Assembly (NCBI RefSeq): GCF_002024805.1
Contig: NZ_CP014337.1
Span: forward strand, 124,001-188,000
From: Elizabethkingia bruuniana
Lineage (GTDB): Bacteria > Bacteroidota > Bacteroidia > Flavobacteriales > Weeksellaceae
Length of the DNA: 64,000 bases
Direction of reading: 5' to 3'
The first letter of the stretch is position 1. Each line of letters starts with the position of its first letter. The position numbers and the translations under genes were made by a program. Shown here in pieces: positions 18,285 through 27,615 of this stretch. The notes below the pieces were generated by a model. It was not told the origin of the DNA. It saw only the letters and a program-made list of their open reading frames with translations, and did no database searches.

Positions 18285-19121
18285 ATGATTTCTATCATTG
18301 TGTCTTCATATAATCAAGAGTATTTTAATCAGTTTTCAAAAAATATTTCTGAAACTATAGGGATAGAGTATGAAATTATTCAAATCTGGAATCCTGGAGT
18401 AATGGGAATATGTGAAGCATACAATTCTGGTGCAAAAAAAGCGATATACCCCTATCTGATTTTTTGTCATGAAGATGTAAAGTATCATACTAATTCATGG
18501 GGAGATATTATAATTAATCATTTTAAAAAATTGTCAAATCCCGGAGTATTAGGAGTTGCCGGAGGTACCTATATTCCAACTGTACCCTCAGGTTGGTACA
18601 CCAACGAAGCAAATGCTATGATCAATATATATCAACATGAAAGATCAGGTATGAAGAATATGATTAAAACTTTTGATTCCCTTACTAAAGAAGTTAAGAT
18701 AGTTGACGGTGTTTTTCTAGCAATTAAGAAAGACATATTCAATCTGTATAAATTTGCAAACGATAATGGAGGATTCCACGGATACGATACAGAATTATGC
18801 ATAAGACTTTTGGGGAAGTATAAAAATTATGTATTGGGAGATATTATATTAGAGCATTTTTCACCAGGTAACCCTAATATAGAATGGTTTAAAAAAAATA
18901 TAGAAATTCGGAAGAAATATAATAATATAATTAGTGATGAAATTGATTATGAAGCAGAATATGGTGCCTATAGTCTTTTTATAGAAGATAATTATAAGTA
19001 TAATGGAATTAGTATAAAATCATTATTGATAAGTTTACATTTTTTTCCATATTTTAAATTAAAGGGACTAATGAATATTCGCATATTAAAACAATTGATA
19101 AAACCATTGATTAATGCATAA
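18285..19121 (+). CDS. GT2-like glycosyltransferase (Glyco_tranf_2_5-like)
   Basis: A 278-residue GT-A protein. It opens with MISIIVSSYNQEYF and carries an acidic site CHEDVKY near residue 60. Later come VDGVFLAIKKD and HGYDTELCIRL near residue 165, the pattern of the GT2-like group that detects an intact acceptor through a final Asp. The stop lies inside the next gene by eight bases, showing tight coupling. Donor and linkage are not predictable. Confidence 0.75.
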   Translation: MISIIVSSYNQEYFNQFSKNISETIGIEYEIIQIWNPGVMGICEAYNSGAKKAIYPYLIFCHEDVKYHTNSWGDIIINHFKKLSNPGVLGVAGGTYIPTVPSGWYTNEANAMINIYQHERSGMKNMIKTFDSLTKEVKIVDGVFLAIKKDIFNLYKFANDNGGFHGYDTELCIRLLGKYKNYVLGDIILEHFSPGNPNIEWFKKNIEIRKKYNNIISDEIDYEAEYGAYSLFIEDNYKYNGISIKSLLISLHFFPYFKLKGLMNIRILKQLIKPLINA

Positions 19122-20049
19122 ACTAGCTATAGTTATTCCTTATTATAAGATAGACTATTTTGAGGAAACACTAAAGTCTGTTGCTGGGCAAACAGATAAG
19201 AATTTTATGCTTTATATAGGTAATGATAAGAGTGTAAATAATCCATTACCTCTCATAGAAAAATACTTGTTGGAAGATCAGTATCAATACTTTGATTACC
19301 AAGAAAACTATGGTGGTAAAAATCTGCTACTTCAATGGGAAAGAATTTTAAAAAATGTTAATGAGGAATGGTTTCAAATTTTGGGAGATGATGATTTTAT
19401 AAGCCAAGATTTTGTTGAAGAGTTTTCTAAACACTATAAAAACATAGCATCGGAAATTAATGTTGTTAAAGTGAAAAATATAACATGTGATGCAGAAGGA
19501 AGTCGTCTGACAAACGAAAGCTATTATGAACATTTAGCTTCAGGTACCTATAATATGCTTAATGTATTACTCCATAAATTTAGGGGGCATACAAACAGTA
19601 GTCTTAGTGAACATATATTTCGCACTAAGAAATACAGAGAGATAGGATTCAAACATTACCCTCTTGCATGGCATTCTGATGATATGTTTCTTTTGCAAAT
19701 GAGTAATCTTAAAAATTTTTATTTTATCAACAGTACATGCGTTTATATAAGAATTTTTTCAGAGAGTATTACTGGTGGGAGTCATTATTCAGATTTGAAA
19801 CGAAAAGCATCTGAACTTTTTTTTAGGGATTTTTCTTCGTACATGAATATCGAAAATATTCCCTGGCATTATAAAAGGATATTTTTGAAAAGTCTTAGAA
19901 AGGAAAAAGAAAATTTAGGAATGGAAAATTTGAAATATATTTATTATGAAAATGGTTTTCGAGGGAGGCTATATTATAAAGTATACAGATTGAAACTCTT
20001 TTGTAAGTGTTTATTGCCCCAAGGGGTAATATCAAAGATTCAAGGTTAA
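19114..20049 (+). CDS. GT2 family glycosyltransferase
   Basis: A 311-residue family 2 transferase with KLAIVIPYYKIDYF at the start, NDKS for the first acidic turn and ILGDDDF near residue 90 for the metal site. The acceptor-side signal AWHSDDMFLL lies near residue 190. It overlaps the preceding gene by eight bases. It is soluble or peripheral, acting on the lipid-linked growing chain. Specificity unknown. Confidence 0.8.
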   Translation: MHKLAIVIPYYKIDYFEETLKSVAGQTDKNFMLYIGNDKSVNNPLPLIEKYLLEDQYQYFDYQENYGGKNLLLQWERILKNVNEEWFQILGDDDFISQDFVEEFSKHYKNIASEINVVKVKNITCDAEGSRLTNESYYEHLASGTYNMLNVLLHKFRGHTNSSLSEHIFRTKKYREIGFKHYPLAWHSDDMFLLQMSNLKNFYFINSTCVYIRIFSESITGGSHYSDLKRKASELFFRDFSSYMNIENIPWHYKRIFLKSLRKEKENLGMENLKYIYYENGFRGRLYYKVYRLKLFCKCLLPQGVISKIQG

Positions 20050-20092
20050 AAAATATAAAATAGACACATGTCTAATAAATAATTTATATAAG

Positions 20093-21082
20093 ATGAATAA
20101 TCCGTTTGTCTCCGTTATAGTACCCATTTACAATGTGCAAGAGTATATTGTAAAATGTGTTAATTCTTTATTAGAGCAAACATGTGAAAACATGGAATAT
20201 ATTTTTGTAGATGATTATAGTACAGATAATAGTTTTAAGATTCTTTCGGAAATAGTCTCACGAAGTGAAGTCGCTAAATACAAGATACAACTTATTCGTC
20301 ATAAACAAAATAAAGGAGTGGCAACAGCTAGGAATACAGGCTTGTCTTTAGCCAAAGGTAAGTATATCGCATCTATAGATCCGGATGATTGGATTGATCC
20401 TGATATGCTGAAACAAATGTATAATCTGGCCGAAGATAGAAACGCTGATATTGTCTGGTGTGATTATTATAATGAATATAAAGATCGTCATGATTATATT
20501 AGCCAGAAATGTGAAGAAACTCCATTGGCTGGGCTTGAGGGAATGTTTACAAGTAGGATGCTCGGAGGGATGTGTAATAAATTAATTTTAAGAGATTTAT
20601 TTATAAGGCATCAGATAAGATTTCCAGATGGCTTGAATATATGTGAAGATTTAAGAGTATGTGTTCAGCTTTTTTATTATGCTGAAAGGGTAGCTCATAT
20701 TGAAAAAGCATTTTATCATTATGTCAAATACCGTCAAGATTCAATTAGTGTAAGTCATATCACTACACCAAAATTAAATATTGAATGGATGGAAAATATA
20801 AAAGGTATTGAAAATTTTATTGAAGAAAAGGGATTGGCAGAAATGAGAGAAAATATTGCATTTTTGAAGCTGGTGTCAAAACAGAATCTGTTGCTTAGTG
20901 GTAATAGTATAAATGATTTTATACTATGGAAAAATGTGTTTCCGGAGTCTAATGCATATATTGTAAAGCTTAATCTTTTATTCCGTCATAGAATAATTAC
21001 ATGGGCTATAATGCGGAATGTATGGATAATTCCCAGATTATGGATACAGGCAAAGCGTATAAGGCATAATATTTTTAGTTAG
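20093..21082 (+). CDS. GT2 glycosyltransferase, paralog 1 of 3
   Basis: A family 2 transferase of 329 residues: VSVIVPIYNV at the start, FVDDYSTDNS for the first acidic motif, ARNTGL, and SIDPDDWID near residue 100 for the metal site. The C-terminal half includes NKLILRDLF and GLNICEDLRVCVQLFY. The late FPESNAYI recurs in modified form in the proteins at 22021 and 23021. That marks the three as one paralogous set, probably adding related sugars. Confidence 0.83.
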   Translation: MNNPFVSVIVPIYNVQEYIVKCVNSLLEQTCENMEYIFVDDYSTDNSFKILSEIVSRSEVAKYKIQLIRHKQNKGVATARNTGLSLAKGKYIASIDPDDWIDPDMLKQMYNLAEDRNADIVWCDYYNEYKDRHDYISQKCEETPLAGLEGMFTSRMLGGMCNKLILRDLFIRHQIRFPDGLNICEDLRVCVQLFYYAERVAHIEKAFYHYVKYRQDSISVSHITTPKLNIEWMENIKGIENFIEEKGLAEMRENIAFLKLVSKQNLLLSGNSINDFILWKNVFPESNAYIVKLNLLFRHRIITWAIMRNVWIIPRLWIQAKRIRHNIFS

Positions 21083-21096
21083 TTGATTGTATTGAA

Positions 21097-22020
21097 ATGA
21101 ATAAAATTCCAATAGCTTTTTGTTTTGATGATAATTTGGTTATGCAGGCAGGTGTTTGTATAACCTCTTTGCTTGAAAATGCAAAAAAAGATACCTTTTA
21201 TGATATTTTTGTGATTCATGATGATAATGTTAAATTTCCTTATAGTGGTTTTTTGGATAAGTTGATGTTTCAATATTCTAATTGTAATATTACTTATCGG
21301 AGCGTAGGGGATATATTTAAGGATGCATTTCAGATTAGAGGTATTACTGTTGCAACTTATTATAGGTTATTAATACCACAATTGATTCCTGAATATGGTA
21401 AAATTATGTATCATGATGTTGATATAATTTTTAGAGATGATCTGACAGATATCTTTATCAATACTGATCTGAATGATGTATATGTAGCTGGTGTAGCTAC
21501 TCCTTATTCTGATCTCGAAGAATATATGAAAAAGGTTATAGGAGTAGAGCCATGTCAGTATATAGCAGCCGGAAATATTATTTTGAATTCTGAAAAAATA
21601 TTAGAAGATGGTTTGGTTTCTAAATTTATAGAGGTTTCAAAAAAAGAATGGGTTTTTCAGGATATGGATGTTATTAATATTGTTTGTAAAGGAAAAATAA
21701 AATATATGCCCCCTTCTTTTTGTATTGTTGGGACAACTTCAGAAATATTAAGTGATGTAAGTCAACCATATTTTTCAAAAGAAGTAGCCGAATATGCACT
21801 GAAATATGGAATCGTTCATTACAACGGAGCTAAACCCTGGAACACGTGGTGTCTTAACTTCGATATATGGTGGGAGTATTACAGAAGATCTATTTATTTC
21901 GATCCTAAATTTTATTATGATTTTTATTATAATAAATTAGATGAATATGATCGCCTTTCCTTATGGAAAAGAATAAAAATATTGATTCGTTACTTTAAGA
22001 ACGGGAAGAAAAAATTATAA
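21097..22020 (+). CDS. GT8 family glycosyltransferase (LgtC/WaaJ-like)
   Basis: A retaining GT8-type enzyme of 307 residues. The start IPIAFCFDDN is typical, and the D-x-D metal site is MYHDVDIIF near residue 110. The later Gly/His segment HYNGAKPWN near residue 245 binds donor phosphate in this family. It commonly transfers galactose or glucose from UDP. It sits between two GT2 paralogs with no gap to the next gene, so all are co-transcribed. Confidence 0.85.
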   Translation: MNKIPIAFCFDDNLVMQAGVCITSLLENAKKDTFYDIFVIHDDNVKFPYSGFLDKLMFQYSNCNITYRSVGDIFKDAFQIRGITVATYYRLLIPQLIPEYGKIMYHDVDIIFRDDLTDIFINTDLNDVYVAGVATPYSDLEEYMKKVIGVEPCQYIAAGNIILNSEKILEDGLVSKFIEVSKKEWVFQDMDVINIVCKGKIKYMPPSFCIVGTTSEILSDVSQPYFSKEVAEYALKYGIVHYNGAKPWNTWCLNFDIWWEYYRRSIYFDPKFYYDFYYNKLDEYDRLSLWKRIKILIRYFKNGKKKL

Positions 22021-23013
22021 ATGGAAGCAAGATTTAAGATTTCTGTAATCATACCTGTTTATAATGCAGAGAAGTATATCGAAAAATGTGCAAATAGTTT
22101 ATTTAGACAAACATTGCTTGATACTGAGTTTATTTTTATTAATGATTGTAGTTCAGATAATAGTCTGGATTTACTTCATAATATTTTGGAAAAATATCCA
22201 GACTGTAAAAAAAGGGTCAGGATATATAATAATGAAAATAATATTGGGGCTGCATCTTCAAGAAATAAAGGCCTATCAGTCTCAGAAGGGAAATACATTA
22301 CATTTTGTGACTCAGATGATTGGTTGGAAAATGATGCGTATGAGAAACTTTACTTAGAGGCTATAAAATATGATTCGGATATTATATGGAGTGACTTTTA
22401 TGTTACAGGTGATGGTAAAGAAACATATAGTAGTCAAAATTATGGTGAAGATAATATTTCTTGTATACGGGCTTTATTAGAAGAAAAAATGCACGGAGCA
22501 TTATGGAACAAAATGTTTAAATGCACCTTTCTTTTGAAGCATGATATCCGTTTTAATGCAGGAGCTGACCTGTGGGAAGATTTATATTTTTCTGTTCAGG
22601 CTTTTGGGGCTGCAATGAAGATTAATTATATAAAAAGTGCTTTTTATCATTACAATATTTGTAATATACAATCTGTCAGCTCAAGGGATTTTATGAGAAA
22701 TATGAGTGATGCTGTAATAAATACAGAAGCTATTGTTTCTTTTCTAATACAAAAAGAATGGTATAGTGAAATTAACCACTCTGTAAATCTTTTAAAATTG
22801 GCATCTAAAAGATTTATTCTTTTTTCTTTGAATATTAATGATTTCAAAAGGTGGAATCAAATTTTTCCTGAAGCCAATGAGTATATATTTTCATTTGCTT
22901 ATCTACCCTTTCATTTAAGAGTATTAGGTTGGTGTGCATCTAAAGAATATTTTGGAATAATAAAAAGCTGGATTTTTATCAAGAAAATAAAAGTGAAAGC
23001 TCTGAAAAAGTAA
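22021..23013 (+). CDS. GT2 glycosyltransferase, paralog 2 of 3
   Basis: A 330-residue family 2 enzyme: ISVIIPVYNAEKYIEKC, FINDCSSDNS, SRNKGLS, and FCDSDDWLEN near residue 100. The C-terminal half repeats the paralog pattern: WNKMFK, AGADLWEDLYFSVQAF and the FPEANEYI segment. It begins on the base after the GT8 stop. Overall similarity to its neighbours at 20093 and 23021 points to local duplication and divergence. Confidence 0.83.
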   Translation: MEARFKISVIIPVYNAEKYIEKCANSLFRQTLLDTEFIFINDCSSDNSLDLLHNILEKYPDCKKRVRIYNNENNIGAASSRNKGLSVSEGKYITFCDSDDWLENDAYEKLYLEAIKYDSDIIWSDFYVTGDGKETYSSQNYGEDNISCIRALLEEKMHGALWNKMFKCTFLLKHDIRFNAGADLWEDLYFSVQAFGAAMKINYIKSAFYHYNICNIQSVSSRDFMRNMSDAVINTEAIVSFLIQKEWYSEINHSVNLLKLASKRFILFSLNINDFKRWNQIFPEANEYIFSFAYLPFHLRVLGWCASKEYFGIIKSWIFIKKIKVKALKK

Positions 23014-23020
23014 TATAATC

Positions 23021-24049
23021 ATGAGTATAATACCATCCATATATAATGACATTATCATAACGAATACACCTTTAGTATCTGTTATTATTCCTGTTTTTAA
23101 AGTAGCATCTCATGTGGAGAAGTGCACCCGTTCTTTAATGGAACAAAGTTACAATAATATTGAATATATATTTGTAAATGATGCTACTCCAGATAATAGT
23201 ATTGATATAGTTAAAAATATTGTTGAAAGCTACCCTGAAAAAAAGAATAAGGTTAGAATCATTTCTCATAGAGAAAATAAAGGATTACCCACAGCACGTA
23301 ATACAGGATTAAATGTTGCGGAGGGAGAGTATATTTTTCATTGTGACAGTGATGATTGGATTGATATAGACATGATTGAAGTACTTATCCAAAGAGCTAT
23401 CATGGAAAAATCAGATATTGTATATTGTGATTATTATTTATCTTTTAATAAAAATGAACGTTATATGAAGCAACCTATATGTTCTACGATAGAAGAAGCT
23501 ATTCGTAAAATACTAAGTGGGCAAATGAAGTTTAATGTTTGGAATAAGCTCATCAAGAGAAGTCTGTATTTAGATAACCAGATTACATTTCCAGATGGAA
23601 GAAGTATGGGAGAGGATATGACAATAATTAAGCTATTTATAAAAGCAAAAAACATCTCATATATACAGAAGGCTTTTTATCACTATATGCAAACAAACCC
23701 GAATGCTTATACAAAGCAAGTGTCTGTACCACAGCTAGAGCAAATTCATCAGAATACAGATGACATTATTCATTATATAAAAGAAGAAGGGAAAATTGAT
23801 TGTTATAAAAATGAAATACAATATTTTAAACTGAACGTTAAGCTTCCATTACTAATTGGATCAGATTATAATATGTATGATTTATGGAGAAATTGGTATC
23901 CTGAAGCTAATGCTTATATCAGAAAAAATCCAGATTTCTCATTGCGTATTCAACTATTACAATATGCAGCATTAAAGAAACAGGATTGGGTTATTAAAAT
24001 GTATAATTTACTATTCACAAAAATTGTGTATGGTTTTATTTATCGATAA
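23021..24049 (+). CDS. GT2 glycosyltransferase, paralog 3 of 3
   Basis: A 342-residue family 2 enzyme with a short N-terminal extension before VSVIIPVFKV. It has FVNDATPDNS, ARNTGLNV, and HCDSDDWID near residue 105. The C-terminal half has WNKLIKRSLYL, SMGEDMTIIKLF and YPEANAYI, matching the set at 20093 and 22021. It is followed after 11 bases by the polymerase-like gene. Confidence 0.83.
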   Translation: MSIIPSIYNDIIITNTPLVSVIIPVFKVASHVEKCTRSLMEQSYNNIEYIFVNDATPDNSIDIVKNIVESYPEKKNKVRIISHRENKGLPTARNTGLNVAEGEYIFHCDSDDWIDIDMIEVLIQRAIMEKSDIVYCDYYLSFNKNERYMKQPICSTIEEAIRKILSGQMKFNVWNKLIKRSLYLDNQITFPDGRSMGEDMTIIKLFIKAKNISYIQKAFYHYMQTNPNAYTKQVSVPQLEQIHQNTDDIIHYIKEEGKIDCYKNEIQYFKLNVKLPLLIGSDYNMYDLWRNWYPEANAYIRKNPDFSLRIQLLQYAALKKQDWVIKMYNLLFTKIVYGFIYR

Positions 24050-24060
24050 GAATATTTTTT

Positions 24061-25347
24061 ATGATAATACAGCAAACAGAGGAAAATAGAATTTCAGTCA
24101 TTTATTATATATTGACAGGGATTATTGTAAGTTGTTACTTTTTTCCCTTTGAATTTACTTTTTTGCCTAGGGGAATAAATACTAAGATTATGCTTGCCGT
24201 AATAGGTTTGCTTTGTGGAGTTATAACCAGTATCCAGAAAGACAAAATTGAAATCAATAAAGAATTAATTCCCGCAATATTACTTGCGATTTTGTTCAGT
24301 ATAATAGGTTTTATTTCTGTAGATATTAATCACACAGATGATTATACTTATGCTTCTTACATTAGTTCTTTCTCAGTTTGGCTTTTTGGTGCTTATGCTA
24401 CATATAGATTCATTCGGTATATTCATGGATATGTTGATTTTCGACTGATAATGAATTATTTAATTGCTGTTTGTGTTATACAATGTATTCTTGCGCTTCT
24501 AATAGATAATGTATTATTCGTAAAAACTTTTGTGGATAATTATATTTCACAGGCTACAGTGGCAGATGTTAAATTTTTAAATGAGGCAAAGAGGCTATAT
24601 GGGATTGGAGCTGCTGTTGATGTGGCAGGAACAAGGTTTTCTATTATTCTGATTGGCTTAGTTGCAGTAATGGCAAGGGTAAGTGCTGAAGGAAGAGGTA
24701 ATACTGTTGTTTATTGGGCTGCTTTTGTTATCATTGGGGTTGTTGGGAATATGATTTCCAGAACTACAACAATAGGAATGGTACTAGCGTTAGTTTACTT
24801 ATTTTTGAATTCTAAATTGATAACTAGTGAAATTTCGTTTAATAAGCTGAAATTCTGGAGAAGTATTCTTATTGTGAGTTTTCTTCTGATTTTGGTGACT
24901 GTATTTTTTTATAATACATATGGAGAAATACGAGAACAGCTTCGTTTTGGTTTTGAAGGTTTTTTTAATTGGGTAGAAGAAGGAGAATGGAAAACAGATT
25001 CAACAGACAAACTCAATACTGAAATGTGGATATGGCCAAATCAAAATGATTTAAAGACATGGATAATTGGGAGAGCTGTTTTTGCAGACTGGCATATTAT
25101 AGGAACAGATATTGGGTATTGTCGTTTCATTTTTTATAACGGACTTTTAGGGTTAATCACTTTTTCTTTATTTTTTGTGTATAATGCATGGGCGTGTACT
25201 CGAAAATTTCCAGCCTATACTTTCTTTTTTATTATGTTATTGGGGCTTTCATTTATTATCTGGCTTAAAGTGGCAACAGATCTTTTTATTATCTATGCCT
25301 TGTTTTATTGTTTAGATAATGAAGAAAAAAATAAATACCTGAAATGA
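24061..25347 (+). CDS. Wzy-like O-antigen polymerase/ligase-type membrane protein
   Basis: A 428-residue integral membrane protein with about ten to twelve hydrophobic segments and one larger hydrophilic stretch at residues 290-350 (EGFFNWVEEGEWKTDS and following). That is the layout of Wzy polymerases and WaaL-type ligases. The N-terminal PRGINTKIML and the inner SRTTTIGM are consistent but not diagnostic. It overlaps the next GT4 gene by an ATGA junction. No flippase gene lies close by, so its role beside an ABC exporter is unclear. Confidence 0.68.
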   Translation: MIIQQTEENRISVIYYILTGIIVSCYFFPFEFTFLPRGINTKIMLAVIGLLCGVITSIQKDKIEINKELIPAILLAILFSIIGFISVDINHTDDYTYASYISSFSVWLFGAYATYRFIRYIHGYVDFRLIMNYLIAVCVIQCILALLIDNVLFVKTFVDNYISQATVADVKFLNEAKRLYGIGAAVDVAGTRFSIILIGLVAVMARVSAEGRGNTVVYWAAFVIIGVVGNMISRTTTIGMVLALVYLFLNSKLITSEISFNKLKFWRSILIVSFLLILVTVFFYNTYGEIREQLRFGFEGFFNWVEEGEWKTDSTDKLNTEMWIWPNQNDLKTWIIGRAVFADWHIIGTDIGYCRFIFYNGLLGLITFSLFFVYNAWACTRKFPAYTFFFIMLLGLSFIIWLKVATDLFIIYALFYCLDNEEKNKYLK

Positions 25348-26465
25348 AGATAGTTTACTGTATAAATAATACATGGTATGCAGGTGGTATGACCAGAGTA
25401 TTGACTAATAAAGCCAATTCCTTAGCAGAAGAAGGGCATGATGTATATATTATTACTACAGAACAACTGGAATATAAACCTCATTATCCACTGTCTGATA
25501 GGGTTCATCAAATTGATTTGAATTTTAATTATTTTCAGTATGACCAAAAATCTTTTCCTATAAGACTTATGGGTTTTATAAAGAATATTTTAGGGCATAG
25601 AAAGAAATTGTCTGAAATTCTGAAAGAATTGAGACCGGATATTGTGATTTCTATGTTTACGAAAGATGTTTATATTATACCAGGTATAAAAGACGGAAGC
25701 AAAAAAATATTAGAAATCCATACATCTAGATATACATGGTTGCTCGCAAGAGCTGAGAGAGGAATTATTGGAAGATTTCAAAATTGGTTAGATCAGTATG
25801 TTATAAGAAAGTATGATAGATTTGTTATTTTAACTAATGAGGATAAAGCCCATTGGAATGGAGTATCTAATCTGGAAGTAATACCAAATGCGAATAGTTT
25901 TGAACCGGAAGAGTCATCTACACTAACAAATAGAGTTGTTGTAGCTGTTGGGCGTTATTTTGATAGTAAAAAATTTGATGACCTGATCCGAGCATGGGAA
26001 ATTATAAATAGAAAATTTCCTGAGTGGAAATTAAATATTATAGGAGACGGACCCATGAAGGGCGCTCTTCAGAAACAAATTCAAAATTCAGGATTAACAG
26101 AAGTTATTTCTTTAAAACCTACTACTCCACTTATAATGCAGGAATACCTTAATAGTTCTATTGTTGTATTGCCTTCTCTTTTTGAAGGCTTGCCAATGGT
26201 ATTACTGGAGGGACAAGCCTGTGGAGTGCCATTGGTGGCTTACGAATGTAAATGTGGACCAAAAGATATTATTGTGGATGGAGAAAATGGATTTCTGGTA
26301 GAAATAGGAAATGTCGAAATGCTGGCTGATAGAATTCTTAGGCTTATTGAGAATGATGATTTAAGATTCGAGATGGGAAAGAAAGCAAAGTTGTACTCAA
26401 AAAGATTTTCTGAAGAAATTGTTATGAAAAAATGGAATGACCTTTTTCAAAAAATAAGTAAATAA
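25344..26465 (+). CDS. GT4 glycosyltransferase, tandem copy 1
   Basis: A 373-residue GT-B enzyme. The glycine-rich N-terminal loop AGGMTRVL is near residue 14. The C-terminal donor domain has GDGPMKGALQ and the E-x7-E motif FEGLPMVLLEGQACGVPLVAY around residue 277, followed by CGPKDIIVDGENGFLV. It is a clear paralog of the next gene at 26479, sharing the ANKANSL/ANKANYL, VVAVGRY/VIAVGRY and CKCGPKDII segments. Donor unknown. Confidence 0.87.
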   Translation: MKIVYCINNTWYAGGMTRVLTNKANSLAEEGHDVYIITTEQLEYKPHYPLSDRVHQIDLNFNYFQYDQKSFPIRLMGFIKNILGHRKKLSEILKELRPDIVISMFTKDVYIIPGIKDGSKKILEIHTSRYTWLLARAERGIIGRFQNWLDQYVIRKYDRFVILTNEDKAHWNGVSNLEVIPNANSFEPEESSTLTNRVVVAVGRYFDSKKFDDLIRAWEIINRKFPEWKLNIIGDGPMKGALQKQIQNSGLTEVISLKPTTPLIMQEYLNSSIVVLPSLFEGLPMVLLEGQACGVPLVAYECKCGPKDIIVDGENGFLVEIGNVEMLADRILRLIENDDLRFEMGKKAKLYSKRFSEEIVMKKWNDLFQKISK

Positions 26466-26478
26466 ATTAATAATATTT

Positions 26479-27615
26479 ATGAAGGTAGTATATAATATTT
26501 TAGGAACATTTAATTCCGGAGGGATGGAACGTGTTCTTGCCAATAAGGCAAACTATCTTGTCAACTCTGGTTATGATATTACTATTATTACTACGGACCA
26601 AAAGGGGAGGAGTGCCTACTTTGAAATGAATCCGAAGATTAAGTATATAGATTTGGATATAAATTATCGTGATGATATTGATAAAGGAGTTTATAAAAAA
26701 AGTCTGTCCTACCTTTTAAAGCAAAAAAAACATAAACAAAGACTAGAAGGGATATTGTATGATCTGAAGGCAGATGTTGTTATTTCTATGTTTGATCATG
26801 ATGTTTCTTTTGTACATGATATAAAAGACGGTAGTAAAAAAATTGTTGAGATTCACTTTTCACGATTCAAACGTCTTCAGTATGGACGCAAAGGTATATG
26901 GAAAATTATAGATAAAATAAGAAGTAATAATGATTATAAATTGGTACAAAAATATGACCGTTTTGTAGTGTTAACAAATGAAGATAAAGGTTATTGGGGA
27001 AATATGCCCAATATAGAAGTTATTCCTAATGCTAATAGTTTTACTTCATCAGAACAATCTTCTTTAAGCTACAAAAGAGTTATAGCGGTAGGACGTTATG
27101 ATTATCAGAAGGGATTTGACGAATTAATAAAAATGTGGGAAAGAATACATGTGAAAAATCCTGAATGGAGATTAGATATTTTTGGAGATGGCCCATTAAA
27201 AGAAGAATTACAATGTTTAATTAAAAAAATGAACCTTTCAGAAACAATAAACTTATACCCCTCTACAAAAAAAATTAAAGAAGAGTATCTGAAAAGTTCA
27301 ATTATGGTACTGACTTCACGATATGAAGGTCTAGGTATGGTTCTTTTAGAAGCCCAGACTTGTGGTTTACCTCTGGTAGCTTATGCATGTAAGTGTGGGC
27401 CAAAAGATATTATTCAGGATGGTATAAATGGTTATCTGGTACCAGAAAGAGATTCTCAAATGATGGTGGAAAAAATATTAAATCTTATTGGAAATTATGA
27501 ACTAAGAAAAGAGATGGGGCATATGGGGAAAAAATTCTCGGAAAATTTCTCCGAGAATAGGATTATGAAAAAGTGGGTTAATCTCTTCAATGAAGTAACA
27601 AAAGAAAATCAATGA
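26479..27615 (+). CDS. GT4 glycosyltransferase, tandem copy 2
   Basis: A 378-residue GT-B enzyme with SGGMERVLANKANYL at the start and GDGPLKEELQ in the donor domain. The E-x7-E motif is YEGLGMVLLEAQTCGLPLVAY near residue 285, followed by CGPKDIIQDGINGYLV. It is similar to its upstream neighbour along the whole length, which suggests tandem duplication. It ends in an ATGA overlap with the gene at 27612. Confidence 0.87.
   Translation: MKVVYNILGTFNSGGMERVLANKANYLVNSGYDITIITTDQKGRSAYFEMNPKIKYIDLDINYRDDIDKGVYKKSLSYLLKQKKHKQRLEGILYDLKADVVISMFDHDVSFVHDIKDGSKKIVEIHFSRFKRLQYGRKGIWKIIDKIRSNNDYKLVQKYDRFVVLTNEDKGYWGNMPNIEVIPNANSFTSSEQSSLSYKRVIAVGRYDYQKGFDELIKMWERIHVKNPEWRLDIFGDGPLKEELQCLIKKMNLSETINLYPSTKKIKEEYLKSSIMVLTSRYEGLGMVLLEAQTCGLPLVAYACKCGPKDIIQDGINGYLVPERDSQMMVEKILNLIGNYELRKEMGHMGKKFSENFSENRIMKKWVNLFNEVTKENQ

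Noticed and set aside
22064-22357. 97-codon alternative frame inside the second GT2 paralog
   Set aside because: The overlapping frame has all GT2 motifs; this one shows none.
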